Made by a program: the position numbers and the translations under genes. Below are positions 38,398 to 48,600 of a stretch of DNA of 64,000 bases, piece after piece. Every line of letters starts with the position of its first letter. The first letter of the stretch is position 1. Origin of the DNA: JAWKOK01 sp963765875 (GTDB taxonomy: Bacteria; Chloroflexota; Anaerolineae; Caldilineales; Caldilineaceae); assembly GCA_963765875.1 (NCBI GenBank), contig CAVXYK010000006.1, forward strand, positions 248,001-312,000, written 5' to 3'. The notes under the pieces are model-generated. The model was not told the origin of the DNA and made no database searches. It worked only from the letters and a program-made list of their open reading frames with translations.

Positions 38398-39747
38398 ATG
38401 AACAGATACTACCCTCAACCAACCGTCGTTGGCGACGATCTGACTGCCTTTCTCGTCAGCGTCTCACTTTCTAATGCGCAGATCTCCCATTCACTGATCG
38501 GTCCGCCCCCCTCTGCTGAAACGCTTCACCACGGGGAGACCACCAGCATGGTGGCGCCGATGGTCCTCCTCAAGGCCTTTCCCGAACTGCGTCACTGCCT
38601 CTATGAGAAGAAGTTTGGCGTTGTCCATGCCGGCAAATATGAGGTGCGGCTGGACTTTTCACACCCGTCGCTCTGGGCGATGAAGCCCTTTCTCAAGCTG
38701 GTAGCCGGCATCGATTTCACCTATCCACTGCAGATCGATCGCGTCGCCCTGGATCAAGCACTCTTCGAGAAGGCTTTGCTGTCACCCTATTGTGCGCATC
38801 TAGAGTCAGCGGTGGTCGAGGTCGACTACGATGCAGCGGCCGACAGCGTTCGACGCATCGTCCTCGACGACGGCAGCGAGATCGCCACGTCTCACCTATT
38901 CGATGCTTCGGGCCAGCGAACTGTCCTGGCCAATTTGCTCGATCTGTCACGCCAACAGATCGATGAACCCTATTTTTTGGTGCAGGCCTACTACGGCGTC
39001 GAGCGCGATTCGGTGAGACCAGCTCGCCAGCCATGGCAAGATGAACTGAACATCGTCCGGCTCTATCGAGAGCAGAACGGCATCGACGGCATCGCCACGC
39101 TGATTCCGCTGGGCGACCGGCTCTCGTTGCGCGTGAGTGCACCGTTGAGCCAGGCGCGCACGGCCGCCGGCAGCGACGCTGAATCCAAGGAGATCATTTC
39201 GCCCGAGGCGCTGCTGGCGCTGGCCCAGGCGGCGCTACAACGCAAAGGGTTTCACTACGGCGATCTCTATCCAGAGCAGCTGGTGGTCCACAGCGAGATC
39301 GACGATCAATATATGATGGACCGGGCCTATGGAGCAAACTGGTTGCTGACCGGCATGGCCTATTGCAACACGTTGGTGACGACGGCTATCAGCGCGGACA
39401 CGGCCTGCGAAGCGTTGCACATCGGCCCTGGCTTTCTGAAAAACCCGGCGCAAATGGGTGCGCTCTACCAGCATTATATGAATTATTACACTACGATGCA
39501 TCAGTCATGGCATACGTTGGCCACCCACGATGCCGCCATGATCGGTAAGTCAGAGATCAAAGAGATGATCGACCAATACCTGCACGCCAACGGCGCCCAG
39601 TTTAACCAATCGTTGCGGCTTCTATACCACGAGAGCCCGATCGGCGTCGGCTGGCAGGCCGCTGTGGCCTCCATGGACAGCCGCTATCGCCTGCCGCATG
39701 TGGCGCCATACAGCACGATTCAAATGCACGACACATTTTCTGAATGA
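38398..39747 (+). CDS. halogenase-like FAD-dependent oxidoreductase, copy 1
   Basis: First of four tandem paralogues, about 450 residues from the ATG at 38398 (RYYPQPTVVG, aligning with the other copies). An N-terminal Rossmann FAD segment is degenerate (VVGDDLTAFLVSVSLS). The flavin-dependent halogenase pattern is visible: a conserved lysine after the first domain (YEKKFGVVHAGKY), SHLFDASGQR, IATLIPLGDRLSLRV in the place of the WxWxIP signature, and a final flavin-binding helix (GANWLLTGMAYCNTLV). Here the GES motif reads GETTS and the tryptophan of the IP motif is absent, so chemistry is uncertain: halogenation, hydroxylation or another oxidation. Stop overlaps the next start by four bases. 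Confidence 0.6.
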   Translation: MNRYYPQPTVVGDDLTAFLVSVSLSNAQISHSLIGPPPSAETLHHGETTSMVAPMVLLKAFPELRHCLYEKKFGVVHAGKYEVRLDFSHPSLWAMKPFLKLVAGIDFTYPLQIDRVALDQALFEKALLSPYCAHLESAVVEVDYDAAADSVRRIVLDDGSEIATSHLFDASGQRTVLANLLDLSRQQIDEPYFLVQAYYGVERDSVRPARQPWQDELNIVRLYREQNGIDGIATLIPLGDRLSLRVSAPLSQARTAAGSDAESKEIISPEALLALAQAALQRKGFHYGDLYPEQLVVHSEIDDQYMMDRAYGANWLLTGMAYCNTLVTTAISADTACEALHIGPGFLKNPAQMGALYQHYMNYYTTMHQSWHTLATHDAAMIGKSEIKEMIDQYLHANGAQFNQSLRLLYHESPIGVGWQAAVASMDSRYRLPHVAPYSTIQMHDTFSE

Positions 39748-41252
39748 TGTCTATGCCCAAACACTACCCACTGCCCGTGATCGTCGGCACCGACCTCACG
39801 GGCCTGCTCATCAGCATCGCGCTGTCGAGGGCGAAGATATCCCATATGCTCATCGGCGATCCGCCTGGTGATGATTTGCCGCGTTCGGGACAGATCTTGA
39901 CGCCCATTGGTACGATGGTGTTGACCAAACATTTTCCGGAGCTAGCCCATCTCGCTCACCCCAAACAGTCTAGAGTCGTCTGTGCCGGGTCTTATTCGCT
40001 GACATTGGACTTCTCTCACCCGTACATGCTCGCCGCCGCGCCGGTTTCAGGCTGGCTTGCCGCCACCAGATTCAGAATGCCGTGGAATCTGGACCGTGTT
40101 GCCGCGGACAAAGCGCTCTTCGAGAGAGCGGAAAACTCGCCCTTTTGTACACATTGCAGCACGCCGGCCATCGGGGTTGACTACGATCCAGCGACGGACC
40201 GAATCCATTCATTAAGGCTGGAAGATGGCGCAAGGGTGCAGACATCACATCTCTTTGACGCAACAGGATATGCTCGGTTTATCGGGCGACAGATAGACTT
40301 GCCCTGCCGCACACTCGGCGCGCCGCAGGCGACCGTACACGCCGTCTACCAGGCGGAAAATGGTGTCGTTGCACTCGATCGGCTGACCGATGTCGACTGG
40401 TATCAACGCACGGCCAGCGTCGTTCGGATCTACCGGTCTCGCCACGGCGTTGACGGTTTTGCCGTCTGCGTACCCCTCGGCGACAAGGTAGCCATTCACG
40501 CCAACACCAGTGCTGGCTCATCCGGTGTTGAGGAGGACACTTTGCTCGGCATCGCACAGATGGCACTCAATGAGTGCGGCATCCACTACCAGGACTATTT
40601 TCCAGTGTTGATCCAACAAGGCAGCGATGAGCGAGAACAGTATGTCCATGCACGCGCCTACGGCGGCAACTGGCTGTTGACAGGCTCTGCCTATGCCAAT
40701 ACGTTGGTGACGATTGGAACCTGTGTCGACACATCGTTTGCTGCCCATCACGCGGCGACGAATTTTCTCAAGGCATCCCGCGACATAGGCAAGCTCTATC
40801 AAGGCTACATGGACTATTACTTGATCATGCAGGAAGTATGGCACTGGGTAACAACCCACAAGCCGGCAGAAAGCACAGAATCGCGAGTACGCCAATATGC
40901 CGCTCGCTACACATGGGCGAACCATGCCCAATATTTCCAATCTCTCAAGTTGCAGCACTACCATCATCCTTTGACGCCGGCTTTCGAAATCGGTCGAAAA
41001 ACGGTCGGGCACACGTTCTTTTCCGAGAAGGTTGCGCCATATTGCAGGATAGAGAAATGTGGTGCCGCATCGTGGGGAACGAGGGGCGGTGAAGAGCATG
41101 AAACGAAGCTATCCTCAGCCCGTAATCGTCGGTTCCGGATTAACCGGACTGCTGATCAGCCACGCCCTTTCAAAGGCCAAGATAGAACATCTGCTGATCG
41201 GCGGTCCGCCCCCGGACGGTTCACCCCGTTTGGGCGAATCTTTGAACATTGA
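39744..41252 (+). CDS. halogenase-like FAD-dependent oxidoreductase, copy 2
   Basis: 502 residues, the longest copy. FAD segment VIVGTDLTGLLISIALS, lysine aligned with copy 1 (HPKQSRVVCAGSY), DGFAVCVPLGDKVAI for the IP motif and GGNWLLTGSAYANTLV. The GES motif reads RSGQILT, thus the flavin/substrate region has drifted. Homology to the paralogues ends near VAPYCRIE (about 41055); the last 65 residues run into copy 3 in another frame, giving a 155-base overlap. An indel that hides an earlier stop near 41087 is likely, so the true end is probably about 41089. Confidence 0.55.
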   Translation: MMSMPKHYPLPVIVGTDLTGLLISIALSRAKISHMLIGDPPGDDLPRSGQILTPIGTMVLTKHFPELAHLAHPKQSRVVCAGSYSLTLDFSHPYMLAAAPVSGWLAATRFRMPWNLDRVAADKALFERAENSPFCTHCSTPAIGVDYDPATDRIHSLRLEDGARVQTSHLFDATGYARFIGRQIDLPCRTLGAPQATVHAVYQAENGVVALDRLTDVDWYQRTASVVRIYRSRHGVDGFAVCVPLGDKVAIHANTSAGSSGVEEDTLLGIAQMALNECGIHYQDYFPVLIQQGSDEREQYVHARAYGGNWLLTGSAYANTLVTIGTCVDTSFAAHHAATNFLKASRDIGKLYQGYMDYYLIMQEVWHWVTTHKPAESTESRVRQYAARYTWANHAQYFQSLKLQHYHHPLTPAFEIGRKTVGHTFFSEKVAPYCRIEKCGAASWGTRGGEEHETKLSSARNRRFRINRTADQPRPFKGQDRTSADRRSAPGRFTPFGRIFEH

Positions 41253-42411
41253 AGCATCCATCTATTTTCTGGAAGAGTTTCCAGAGTTTGCTGACTGCTA
41301 CTATGAAAAGTCATTCGCTGCCGCCTATTGGGCAGACTACATCGCCAAAGTCCCTTTCTCATTTCTGCAACTGCCCAACAGAAAATATCTGATGAATCTA
41401 TGGGGCAAGCGGATGCCGGAGACACTGATCCACGTCGATCGCGTACGGCTGGACACAGCCCTCTACGAAAAGGCGACAGCCAGCCCCTATTGCACGCAAC
41501 TGGATGCACGCGTTGCCCAGATGCTCTGCGTCCCTGGCTCAGACAAAATCGATCAGCTTGTTCTGCAGGATGGCAGCGCTCTGCCCGTCTCTCATCTCTT
41601 TGATGCAACAGGTTATGTACGCTTGGCAGCCCGCCGACTCAATATACAGCGCCGGATGTTGGGCCTCACGCAACACGTCGTCTATGCGCACTACTTTCGC
41701 AAGCTGAGTGCATCCCATCAGGGGTCGGACGCAAAATGGCGGCATGGCACCAGCAATCTGCGCCTCTATCGGGAACGCCATGGTATCGACGCGATGGCCT
41801 GGTGTATCCCCCTTGGCAACACCCTCTCCGTCGGCGTTTCGACGCCGGACAAAGCGCCGCGCCCGTCCGATGAAGCGCTCATTACATGCGTCCATGAGGC
41901 CTATGCCGACTATGGAATCACCTACCTAGATGAATATCAAAACCGCTCGCGCCTGGCCACAGCCAAGATGGAATTCTACACCCATGCACGTGCTTACGGC
42001 GCCAACTGGCTATTGGCCGGCGCCGCCCACACCCAAATCTGGTGGCCGACGTCAAGTGGTCTTGACACGTCGGTTGCCGCGGCACACGCGGCCGTGCCTT
42101 TTTTGAAGCAACCGGAAGCCGTTGGCCGCCGATATAGCCGATATCTGGCGCCACTCGCTCACTCGCAAATGTTGTGGAACTGGGGCACCTCGCATCGATT
42201 GGGAGCGCTGAATCAGGAACGGGGTAGACAGTTTGCGGAGAGGCTTGCCTGGTCGATATCGTACCGCATCTTCCTCTCACTGACCCTGGAGAAGCAGGAT
42301 TTCCTGTCGCGGGAAAGCGCGTCCGTTGCGGCTCGTATTTGGAACAACGAATTCTGGGCTCAGTACCCTTCGCCCATCTCATTCAGTCCCCTCGAAGGAG
42401 AACGGAAGTAG
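41098..42411 (+). CDS. halogenase-like FAD-dependent oxidoreductase, copy 3
   Basis: 437 residues from ATG 41098 (MKRSYPQPVIVGSGLTG). The best preserved copy: Rossmann VIVGSGLTGLLISHAL, GESLN as in flavin halogenases, conserved lysine in YYEKSFAAAYWADY, SHLFDATGYVRL, MAWCIPLGNTLSVGV (tryptophan retained in the IP motif) and ANWLLAGAAHTQIWWPTSSG at the flavin end. The pattern is that of flavin-dependent (tryptophan-type) halogenase-fold enzymes; substrate binding to an acyl carrier protein, as in CmlS, is possible in this context. A flavin reductase is not seen in the window. Confidence 0.65.
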   Translation: MKRSYPQPVIVGSGLTGLLISHALSKAKIEHLLIGGPPPDGSPRLGESLNIEASIYFLEEFPEFADCYYEKSFAAAYWADYIAKVPFSFLQLPNRKYLMNLWGKRMPETLIHVDRVRLDTALYEKATASPYCTQLDARVAQMLCVPGSDKIDQLVLQDGSALPVSHLFDATGYVRLAARRLNIQRRMLGLTQHVVYAHYFRKLSASHQGSDAKWRHGTSNLRLYRERHGIDAMAWCIPLGNTLSVGVSTPDKAPRPSDEALITCVHEAYADYGITYLDEYQNRSRLATAKMEFYTHARAYGANWLLAGAAHTQIWWPTSSGLDTSVAAAHAAVPFLKQPEAVGRRYSRYLAPLAHSQMLWNWGTSHRLGALNQERGRQFAERLAWSISYRIFLSLTLEKQDFLSRESASVAARIWNNEFWAQYPSPISFSPLEGERK

Positions 42412-42513
42412 GGGGAGAGAGATCAGGCCCTGATTCGGGATGGCGTAAATACCTCGGCGGAAATCGGGCGCCTTTCCGCTTTGAGGATGTCACAAACTCA
42501 GGAGTATTACAGC

Positions 42514-43820
42514 ATGCAACGACACTATCCGCAGCCGGTAGTCATTGGTTCCGGACTGACGGGACTGCTTATTAGCATCGCACTCTCCAAAGCCAACATC
42601 GAGCACATTCTCATCGGAGGGCCGCCGCCGTCGGGATCCCCACGTCTGGGCGAATCCCTGAACCTGGAAGCAACGCTCTACTTTCTGGCTGAATTTCCCG
42701 AATTAGCCGATTGCTACTATGGGAAGGAATTTGCATACATCTATGGCATGGACCGAACTGGCATATTTGATTTCTCCTTTCTGCAGGATATCCAGACCAG
42801 ATCCTTCCTGAGCCTGATGGGAAAACAGGCGCCGCCCGGGCTGATCCACTTTGATCGCGTCATCCTGGACGCAGCGGTCTATGAAAAGGCGGTATGCAGC
42901 CCTTATTGCACCCAGTTGGAGACACGGGTCACGCAGATAAATTGGTCAGCGAACGCAAACAGCATCCAGCAGATCGTCCTACAGGACGGCGATGTTCTGC
43001 CAGTATCCCATGTCTTCGACGCGACCGGCTACGTACGCCTGGTGGCTCGACAGCTAGGGATACAGCGCCAGATGCTGGGCAAAACCCAGCATGTAGTCTA
43101 CGCCCACTATTTTCGTAGCGCGTCTCCGCATCCGACAAGAGCGTGGACGCTCCCTGGCGCCACGGCACAAATATCATGCGTCTCTATGAGGGGATACACG
43201 GCATCGACGCATTGGCCTGGTGTATCCCCCTGGGTGACAAGATTTCTATTGGCGTCACGACCCCGAATGGCCCCACGTTGCCGGCCGATGAGATGATTCT
43301 AGAATGCGTCCTGGCGGCATTCGCAGGCCGAGGGATCCATTTTGTGGACGAATATGAGGATCGATCACGGGCGGCGACGGCCAAGATGGAGTTTTATACG
43401 CATGCATGCAGTTATGGCGCAAACTGGCTGTTGGCCAGTGCTGCCTTTATGCAGGTCTGGTGGCCGACCTCGGCCGGCATGGATACCTCTGTGGCCGCGG
43501 CCCAGGTGGCTGTTCCGTTTTTGACCCAGCCGGCAGCGGTCGGCCGGCGTTATCAATGGTATCTGGAGCCATTGGTTCGTTCACAGCATACATGGAACTG
43601 GATGTCCTCACATCAGCCAGATGAGGTCACGAATCACAGCGCCAGACGGTTCGCTGATCGGCTCTTTTGGTCGATCACGCATCGAAACCTGCGCGGGTTC
43701 ATGCTTGAGGATCGAGATCCGCTCTCCTTGTCCGCCTTGTCGCTGGTCGAGCGCGTCTACGGAAACGAGATCATCGCGCGACTGCCGACGCCGGCCTCTG
43801 TCGAACAAGTAGGAGCGTAA
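42514..43820 (+). CDS. halogenase-like FAD-dependent oxidoreductase, copy 4 (one frameshift)
   Basis: About 435 residues after joining frames; ATG 42514 has AGGAG nine bases upstream. Very similar to copy 3: VVIGSGLTGLLISIALS, GESLNLEATLYFL, lysine in YYGKEFAYIYG, ALAWCIPLGDKISIGV and ANWLLASAAFMQVWWPTSAG. The frame is lost near 43137 (PHP|DKSVDAPWRHG) by one missing base and regained in the third frame. Its stop is three bases before the GTG of the fatty-acyl-AMP ligase, tying the flavoproteins to the synthase genes as one operon. Confidence 0.63.
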
Positions 43821-43822
43821 CG

Positions 43823-45655
43823 GTGCCCACGCCAAACCGAACAGTTGTCGACAGGATGCGCGAGCAAGCCGCGCTTGACCCGCATCGGACCCTGTTTACC
43901 TTTGTTGACGAGTCCGGCCATGATCAGGAAGCGGTGATCAATCGCCAACTCGTTCAAACGGCTGATGCCATCGGCACGACCCTGCGTGATCGGCACGGTA
44001 TCCAACGCGGCGACCGGGTCCTGCTGGTCTATCCCCAGTCATTGGATTTCATTTGCTCACTGGTCGGCTGTATGGTCGCCGGCATCATCCCGGTGCCGGT
44101 CTATCCGCCCAATCCGCTCAACCCCGGTCGTAGCGTGGATCTCTTTGCGCGGCTGGCCGATATCTCCGGCGCCAAGGCCGTGCTCACCAACGGCGAGTTC
44201 AGTCGTTACCGGCAGCTCGGCTCGGCCAAGCATTTCTTCACCCGCAACACGCCGGACTGGCCCCAGTTGCCCTGGATACGCACGGACAACATCAAGGCGG
44301 ACGGGGTGAAACCCATCGAACTCGATCCACCCTTGGGCTTCGATGACATCGCCTTTCTGCAATACACCTCCGGCTCCACCTCCACCCCCAAGGGCGTGAT
44401 CGTCACCTACGGCAACCTGGATCATCAGTTGACCTGCAACCGGATCGAGGCCGGATTTGACAAACATTCGCGCTCGGTCTTCTGGGTTCCCCAATACCAT
44501 GACTTTGGCCTGATCTGCGGGATCATGAACGGCCTCTTCGGCAACAGCCACTTTCACATCATGTCCCCGCTCACCTTTATCAAACGACCGGCCGTCTGGT
44601 TCGACGTGCTCTCGCGCGTACAGGCATCACACACGGCCGCGCCCAATTTTGCCTTCGACCTGGTCGTGCGCAAGACGACCGAAGAGCAACGGCGCAACTG
44701 GGACTTGAGTCAACTGCGGCTGGTCATGTGCTCGGCCGAGCCGATCCAGCCCGACGTCGTGGATCGCTTTCACGATGCCTTTGCCGTCTCAGGACTGCGC
44801 AGCGAGAGTTTCTGCCCGGGCTATGGTTTGGCCGAACATACGGCGGGCATCTCTCTGCTGGGCAAGTCGAGGGTACGTCTCAGCCGGCCTGCATTGGCTC
44901 TGGGCGTTGTGCAGCCTGTTGATGGAGCCGATCAGACCAACTCAACGCTGCTGCTGGGCAACGGTCCCCCTTCTGCCGGGGTCACCGCGCGCATTGTCGA
45001 TCCGGAGACGTTACGGCCCTGTGAGGAGAAAGAGATCGGCGAGATCTGGGTCGACTCTCCCAGCAAGGCCGTCGGCTACTTCGGACTCGAGACAGAGTCG
45101 CAGGCCCTTTTTCACGCCCGCATCGACGGCGACGGTAGCGGTCAGCGCTTTCTGCGCACCGGCGATCTTGGCTTCCTGCACGACGGCGAAATCTTCGTCA
45201 CCGGACGGCGCAAAGATCTGCTCATCATCAATGGCCACAACCACTATCCCCAGGACATCGAAGAGACGGTGCGCCACTGTCATCCAGCGGTACGGCCAGG
45301 CGGGGTGGTCGCATTCTCGTTGCCGGTTTCCGAAGGGTCGGACAGCGCCGCGCGCACGACCGAGCAATTGGTGCTCTTGGTGGAGATTCGTGACGAGGCG
45401 CAGGCAGAGGCCCAGAGTTCGACGTTGGTCGACGCCGTACGCCAGGCGGTTGCCCGCGATCACCAGCTGAGCTGTCACGCCATCGTTCTTGGCCGCCGAG
45501 GCATGATCCTCAAGACGACCAGCGGCAAAGTTCAGCGCAGCGCCTGCCGGCAGGCCTATCTGGATGGCCAATTCGGAGCGGGATGCAAAGACGATTCAGA
45601 TCGTACGTACCGATCCAGTCGCTCAACCGAAGCGGCAGCATCGTACCATCCCTGA
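43823..45655 (+). CDS. fatty-acyl-AMP ligase (FAAL)
   Basis: About 590 residues from GTG 43823 (AGGAG eight bases upstream). Adenylation motifs in order: FLQYTSGSTSTPKGVIVTYG (A3), NYHDF-like PQYHDFGLICG, CPGYGLAEHTAGI (A5), TGDLGFLHDGEIFVTGRRKD and the FAAL-typical NHYPQDIEETVRHCHP. FAALs activate free fatty acids and hand the acyl-adenylate to an ACP rather than to CoA. Its last 30 residues overlap, in another frame, the start of the ACP-containing gene; in related systems FAAL and ACP are fused, so a frameshift near 45580 may split one protein. Confidence 0.9.
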   Translation: MPTPNRTVVDRMREQAALDPHRTLFTFVDESGHDQEAVINRQLVQTADAIGTTLRDRHGIQRGDRVLLVYPQSLDFICSLVGCMVAGIIPVPVYPPNPLNPGRSVDLFARLADISGAKAVLTNGEFSRYRQLGSAKHFFTRNTPDWPQLPWIRTDNIKADGVKPIELDPPLGFDDIAFLQYTSGSTSTPKGVIVTYGNLDHQLTCNRIEAGFDKHSRSVFWVPQYHDFGLICGIMNGLFGNSHFHIMSPLTFIKRPAVWFDVLSRVQASHTAAPNFAFDLVVRKTTEEQRRNWDLSQLRLVMCSAEPIQPDVVDRFHDAFAVSGLRSESFCPGYGLAEHTAGISLLGKSRVRLSRPALALGVVQPVDGADQTNSTLLLGNGPPSAGVTARIVDPETLRPCEEKEIGEIWVDSPSKAVGYFGLETESQALFHARIDGDGSGQRFLRTGDLGFLHDGEIFVTGRRKDLLIINGHNHYPQDIEETVRHCHPAVRPGGVVAFSLPVSEGSDSAARTTEQLVLLVEIRDEAQAEAQSSTLVDAVRQAVARDHQLSCHAIVLGRRGMILKTTSGKVQRSACRQAYLDGQFGAGCKDDSDRTYRSSRSTEAAASYHP

Positions 45656-48600
45656 CCAAGCTTTGCCGTCCACATCGACCGAACAGGCTGTCGCCCGCAT
45701 CTGGACCGATCTGCTCGGCGTCGATCCCATCGGCCGACATGAGAGTTTCTTCGAACTGGGTGGCGACTCGCTCACGGCCATGCAGTTGATCTCACGACTG
45801 CGCGAGACCTTCGACGTCGAGTTGCCGATCCACGAGGCGTTCGCCGCACCGACGATTGCGGGCGCGGCCACATGGATAGAAGGGGCCACTGCCACGCCGC
45901 GCACACTTGCACTCACATCCGTGCCGCGCCAGGGACCGCTGCCCCTCTCCTTTGCCCAGCAGCGTATCTGGTTTCTCAATCAATTAGATGAGCAGGCCGC
46001 CTTCAACCTCACGACGGTTTTGCGCCTTGTCGGCAACCTGGATGTCGACGCGCTCACACGGGCAATAGACCAGATCGTGGCGCGACATGAGATTCTGCGC
46101 ACAACCTACCATCTGGCCGGAGACGAGGCCGTTCAGATCGTCCAGCCGGCGCAGACTTTGCCGATGGCCCGGATCGACCTGACCGGTCTGCCGGCCACAG
46201 CCCAACAGACGGAGATGGGAGAACTGACCAATGCCGCGGTGCTGCGTCCTTTTGATCTGGCCGTCGACCCCATGCTGCGCGTCACATTGGTCGATCTGGG
46301 CCAAAACCAGTGGGCGCTGTTGGTTACCATGCACCACATTGCCACTGACGGCTGGTCTCTGGGCATCTTCGGCCGTGAACTGAGCTCGCTCTACGCCGCC
46401 AATGTCGTGGGACGCTGCCAATCTGTTGCCCCAGCTTGCCATCCAGTACGCCGACTACGCGCGGTGGCAGCGGGAACAGTTGCAGGGCGAGACGCTGGCA
46501 ATGCATCTGGACTACTGGCGACAGGAGCTTGCCGACGCGCCGACGCGGCTGCGCCTACACACTGATCACACTTCGCCCGCGTACGATGCCGGCGCTGTCA
46601 GGACATTGCGCTTCAAGATCGATCGTGGGTTGACCGACAAGCTTCACGCGCTCTCACGCCAGGCCGAGACGACGCTCTTTATGACCTTGCTGGCCGGCTT
46701 TCAGACACTCATGAGCCGACAGAGCGGCCAACGTGATGTGGTAGTCGGCACGCCAACCGCCCACCGCACCCAACGGGAAATCGAATCTCTGCTTGGCTGC
46801 TTCTTCAACACGCTGCCCTTGCGTGCGCGCATCGATGAGAGCATGACGGTCACAGAACTGCTGGCTCAGGTCAGGCGGACGACGCAAGATGCCTTTGCCC
46901 ACCAGGACTTACCCTTCGAACAGCTGGTGGCCGAGCTGCACCCGGCGCGACATCTCAGCTACCAGCCGCTGGTCCAGGTCATCTTCGCCTTGCAAAACGA
47001 GCCGCTCGATACGCTGGCGCTACCCGGTCTGGATGTCGAGCTGATGGACTTCGAGATGCGCGGCTCGCGCATGGACCTGGAGGTCCATCTGCGCGAGGAG
47101 GCGGGCAGCCTCACCGGTTCCTGCCTTTACCATTCGGCGCTCTTCGAGCGAGCGGCCATCGAGCAGCTGATGGAACGATTCGTGTCGCTGCTGGACGATA
47201 TGACGGCCGATCCGCAGCGTCGACTCAGCAAGTTGATCGATCTGCCGGTCGGCGAACGCGTGGCACCAAATGCAGAGTCGCTGACCAGGTCAGAACCGAC
47301 CCTCGTGATAGCGGCCACCTTTACCGCCGAACCGATCGAGGAGACCCTTGATTTCTGGCGTGAAGAGACTGGACAGAACATTGGATGGCAGTTCGCTCCC
47401 TACAATCAGATATTCCAGCAGCTACTGGATCCCGCCAGCCAATTTCGCGCCAACAGAGACGGGCTGAATGTGATCCTGCTACGTTTGGAAGATCGGATCG
47501 AGCGCGCCGGGCACTCGGCGCCGGATTCGACCGCTTCACGTCAGGCGGAGATGGGGGGCATCGGGCGCAACGTCGATGAATTCGTACAGGCGCTGTGCAC
47601 TGCTGCCGACGCTGCCACGGCGCCCACACTGGTCTGCCTCTGCCCGCCATCGACGCGTATCACTGGAGACCCAGCCGCGGCCGAACACTATGCGCGTCTG
47701 GAGGAGCGGTTGGCGGCAAGTCTCTCTGATGTCGCGAATCTCTACATCGAGCGTTCGGCGGCCATGCTCGAGCTTTACGACGTCGAGCAGTACGACGATC
47801 CCGATGCCGACAGGGCGGGCCATATGCCCTACACGCCGCTCTTCTACAGCACGCTGGCAACGGTGATTGCACGTCGCTACCTAACCCTGTCCCGTCCGCC
47901 GATGAAGGTCATCGTCCTGGACTGCGACCAGACCCTGTGGCGCGGCATCTGCGGCGAGGACGGGCCTGACGGCGTGGTCGTCAGCGAACCGTTTCGGGCG
48001 CTGCAGGCTGGTATGGTCGACCAGCAAGCTGCCGGCAAGTTGCTGGCGCTCTGCAGCAAGAACAATGAGGACGATGTGCTCGCCGTCTTCGCACAACAGC
48101 CGGAGATGCCCTTGCGGCCGGCGCATTTGGTCGCCCGTCGCATCAACTGGCAGCCCAAATCGGAGAACCTACGCGCCCTGGCCGCGGAACTGCAGCTGGG
48201 ATTGGACAGCTTCATCTTCATCGACGACGATCCGGTCGAGTGTGCCGAGGTGCGTGCCAACTGCCCTGAAGTGTTGACCCTGCAACTGCCCCAACACCCT
48301 GACCACTTTGCCCGCTTCCTGGACCATATCTGGCCCTTTGACAGCTCGCAGCGCACGGACGAAGATGGGGAGCGTACCGGCTACTACCGCCAGGACCAAG
48401 CGCGCCGCCATCTGCGTACCGAGTCGCCCACGGCGGCGTCGTTCCTGGAGAGTCTGGACCTTCAGGTAAAGATCGATGTCATGGCCGATCATCAGGCCGC
48501 ACGCGTGGCCCAGTTGACGCAGCGTACCAACCAATTCAATTTCACCACCATTCGGCGCAGCGAAAGCGAGATCGTTCGACTCTGTCAAGAGGGCGACCGA

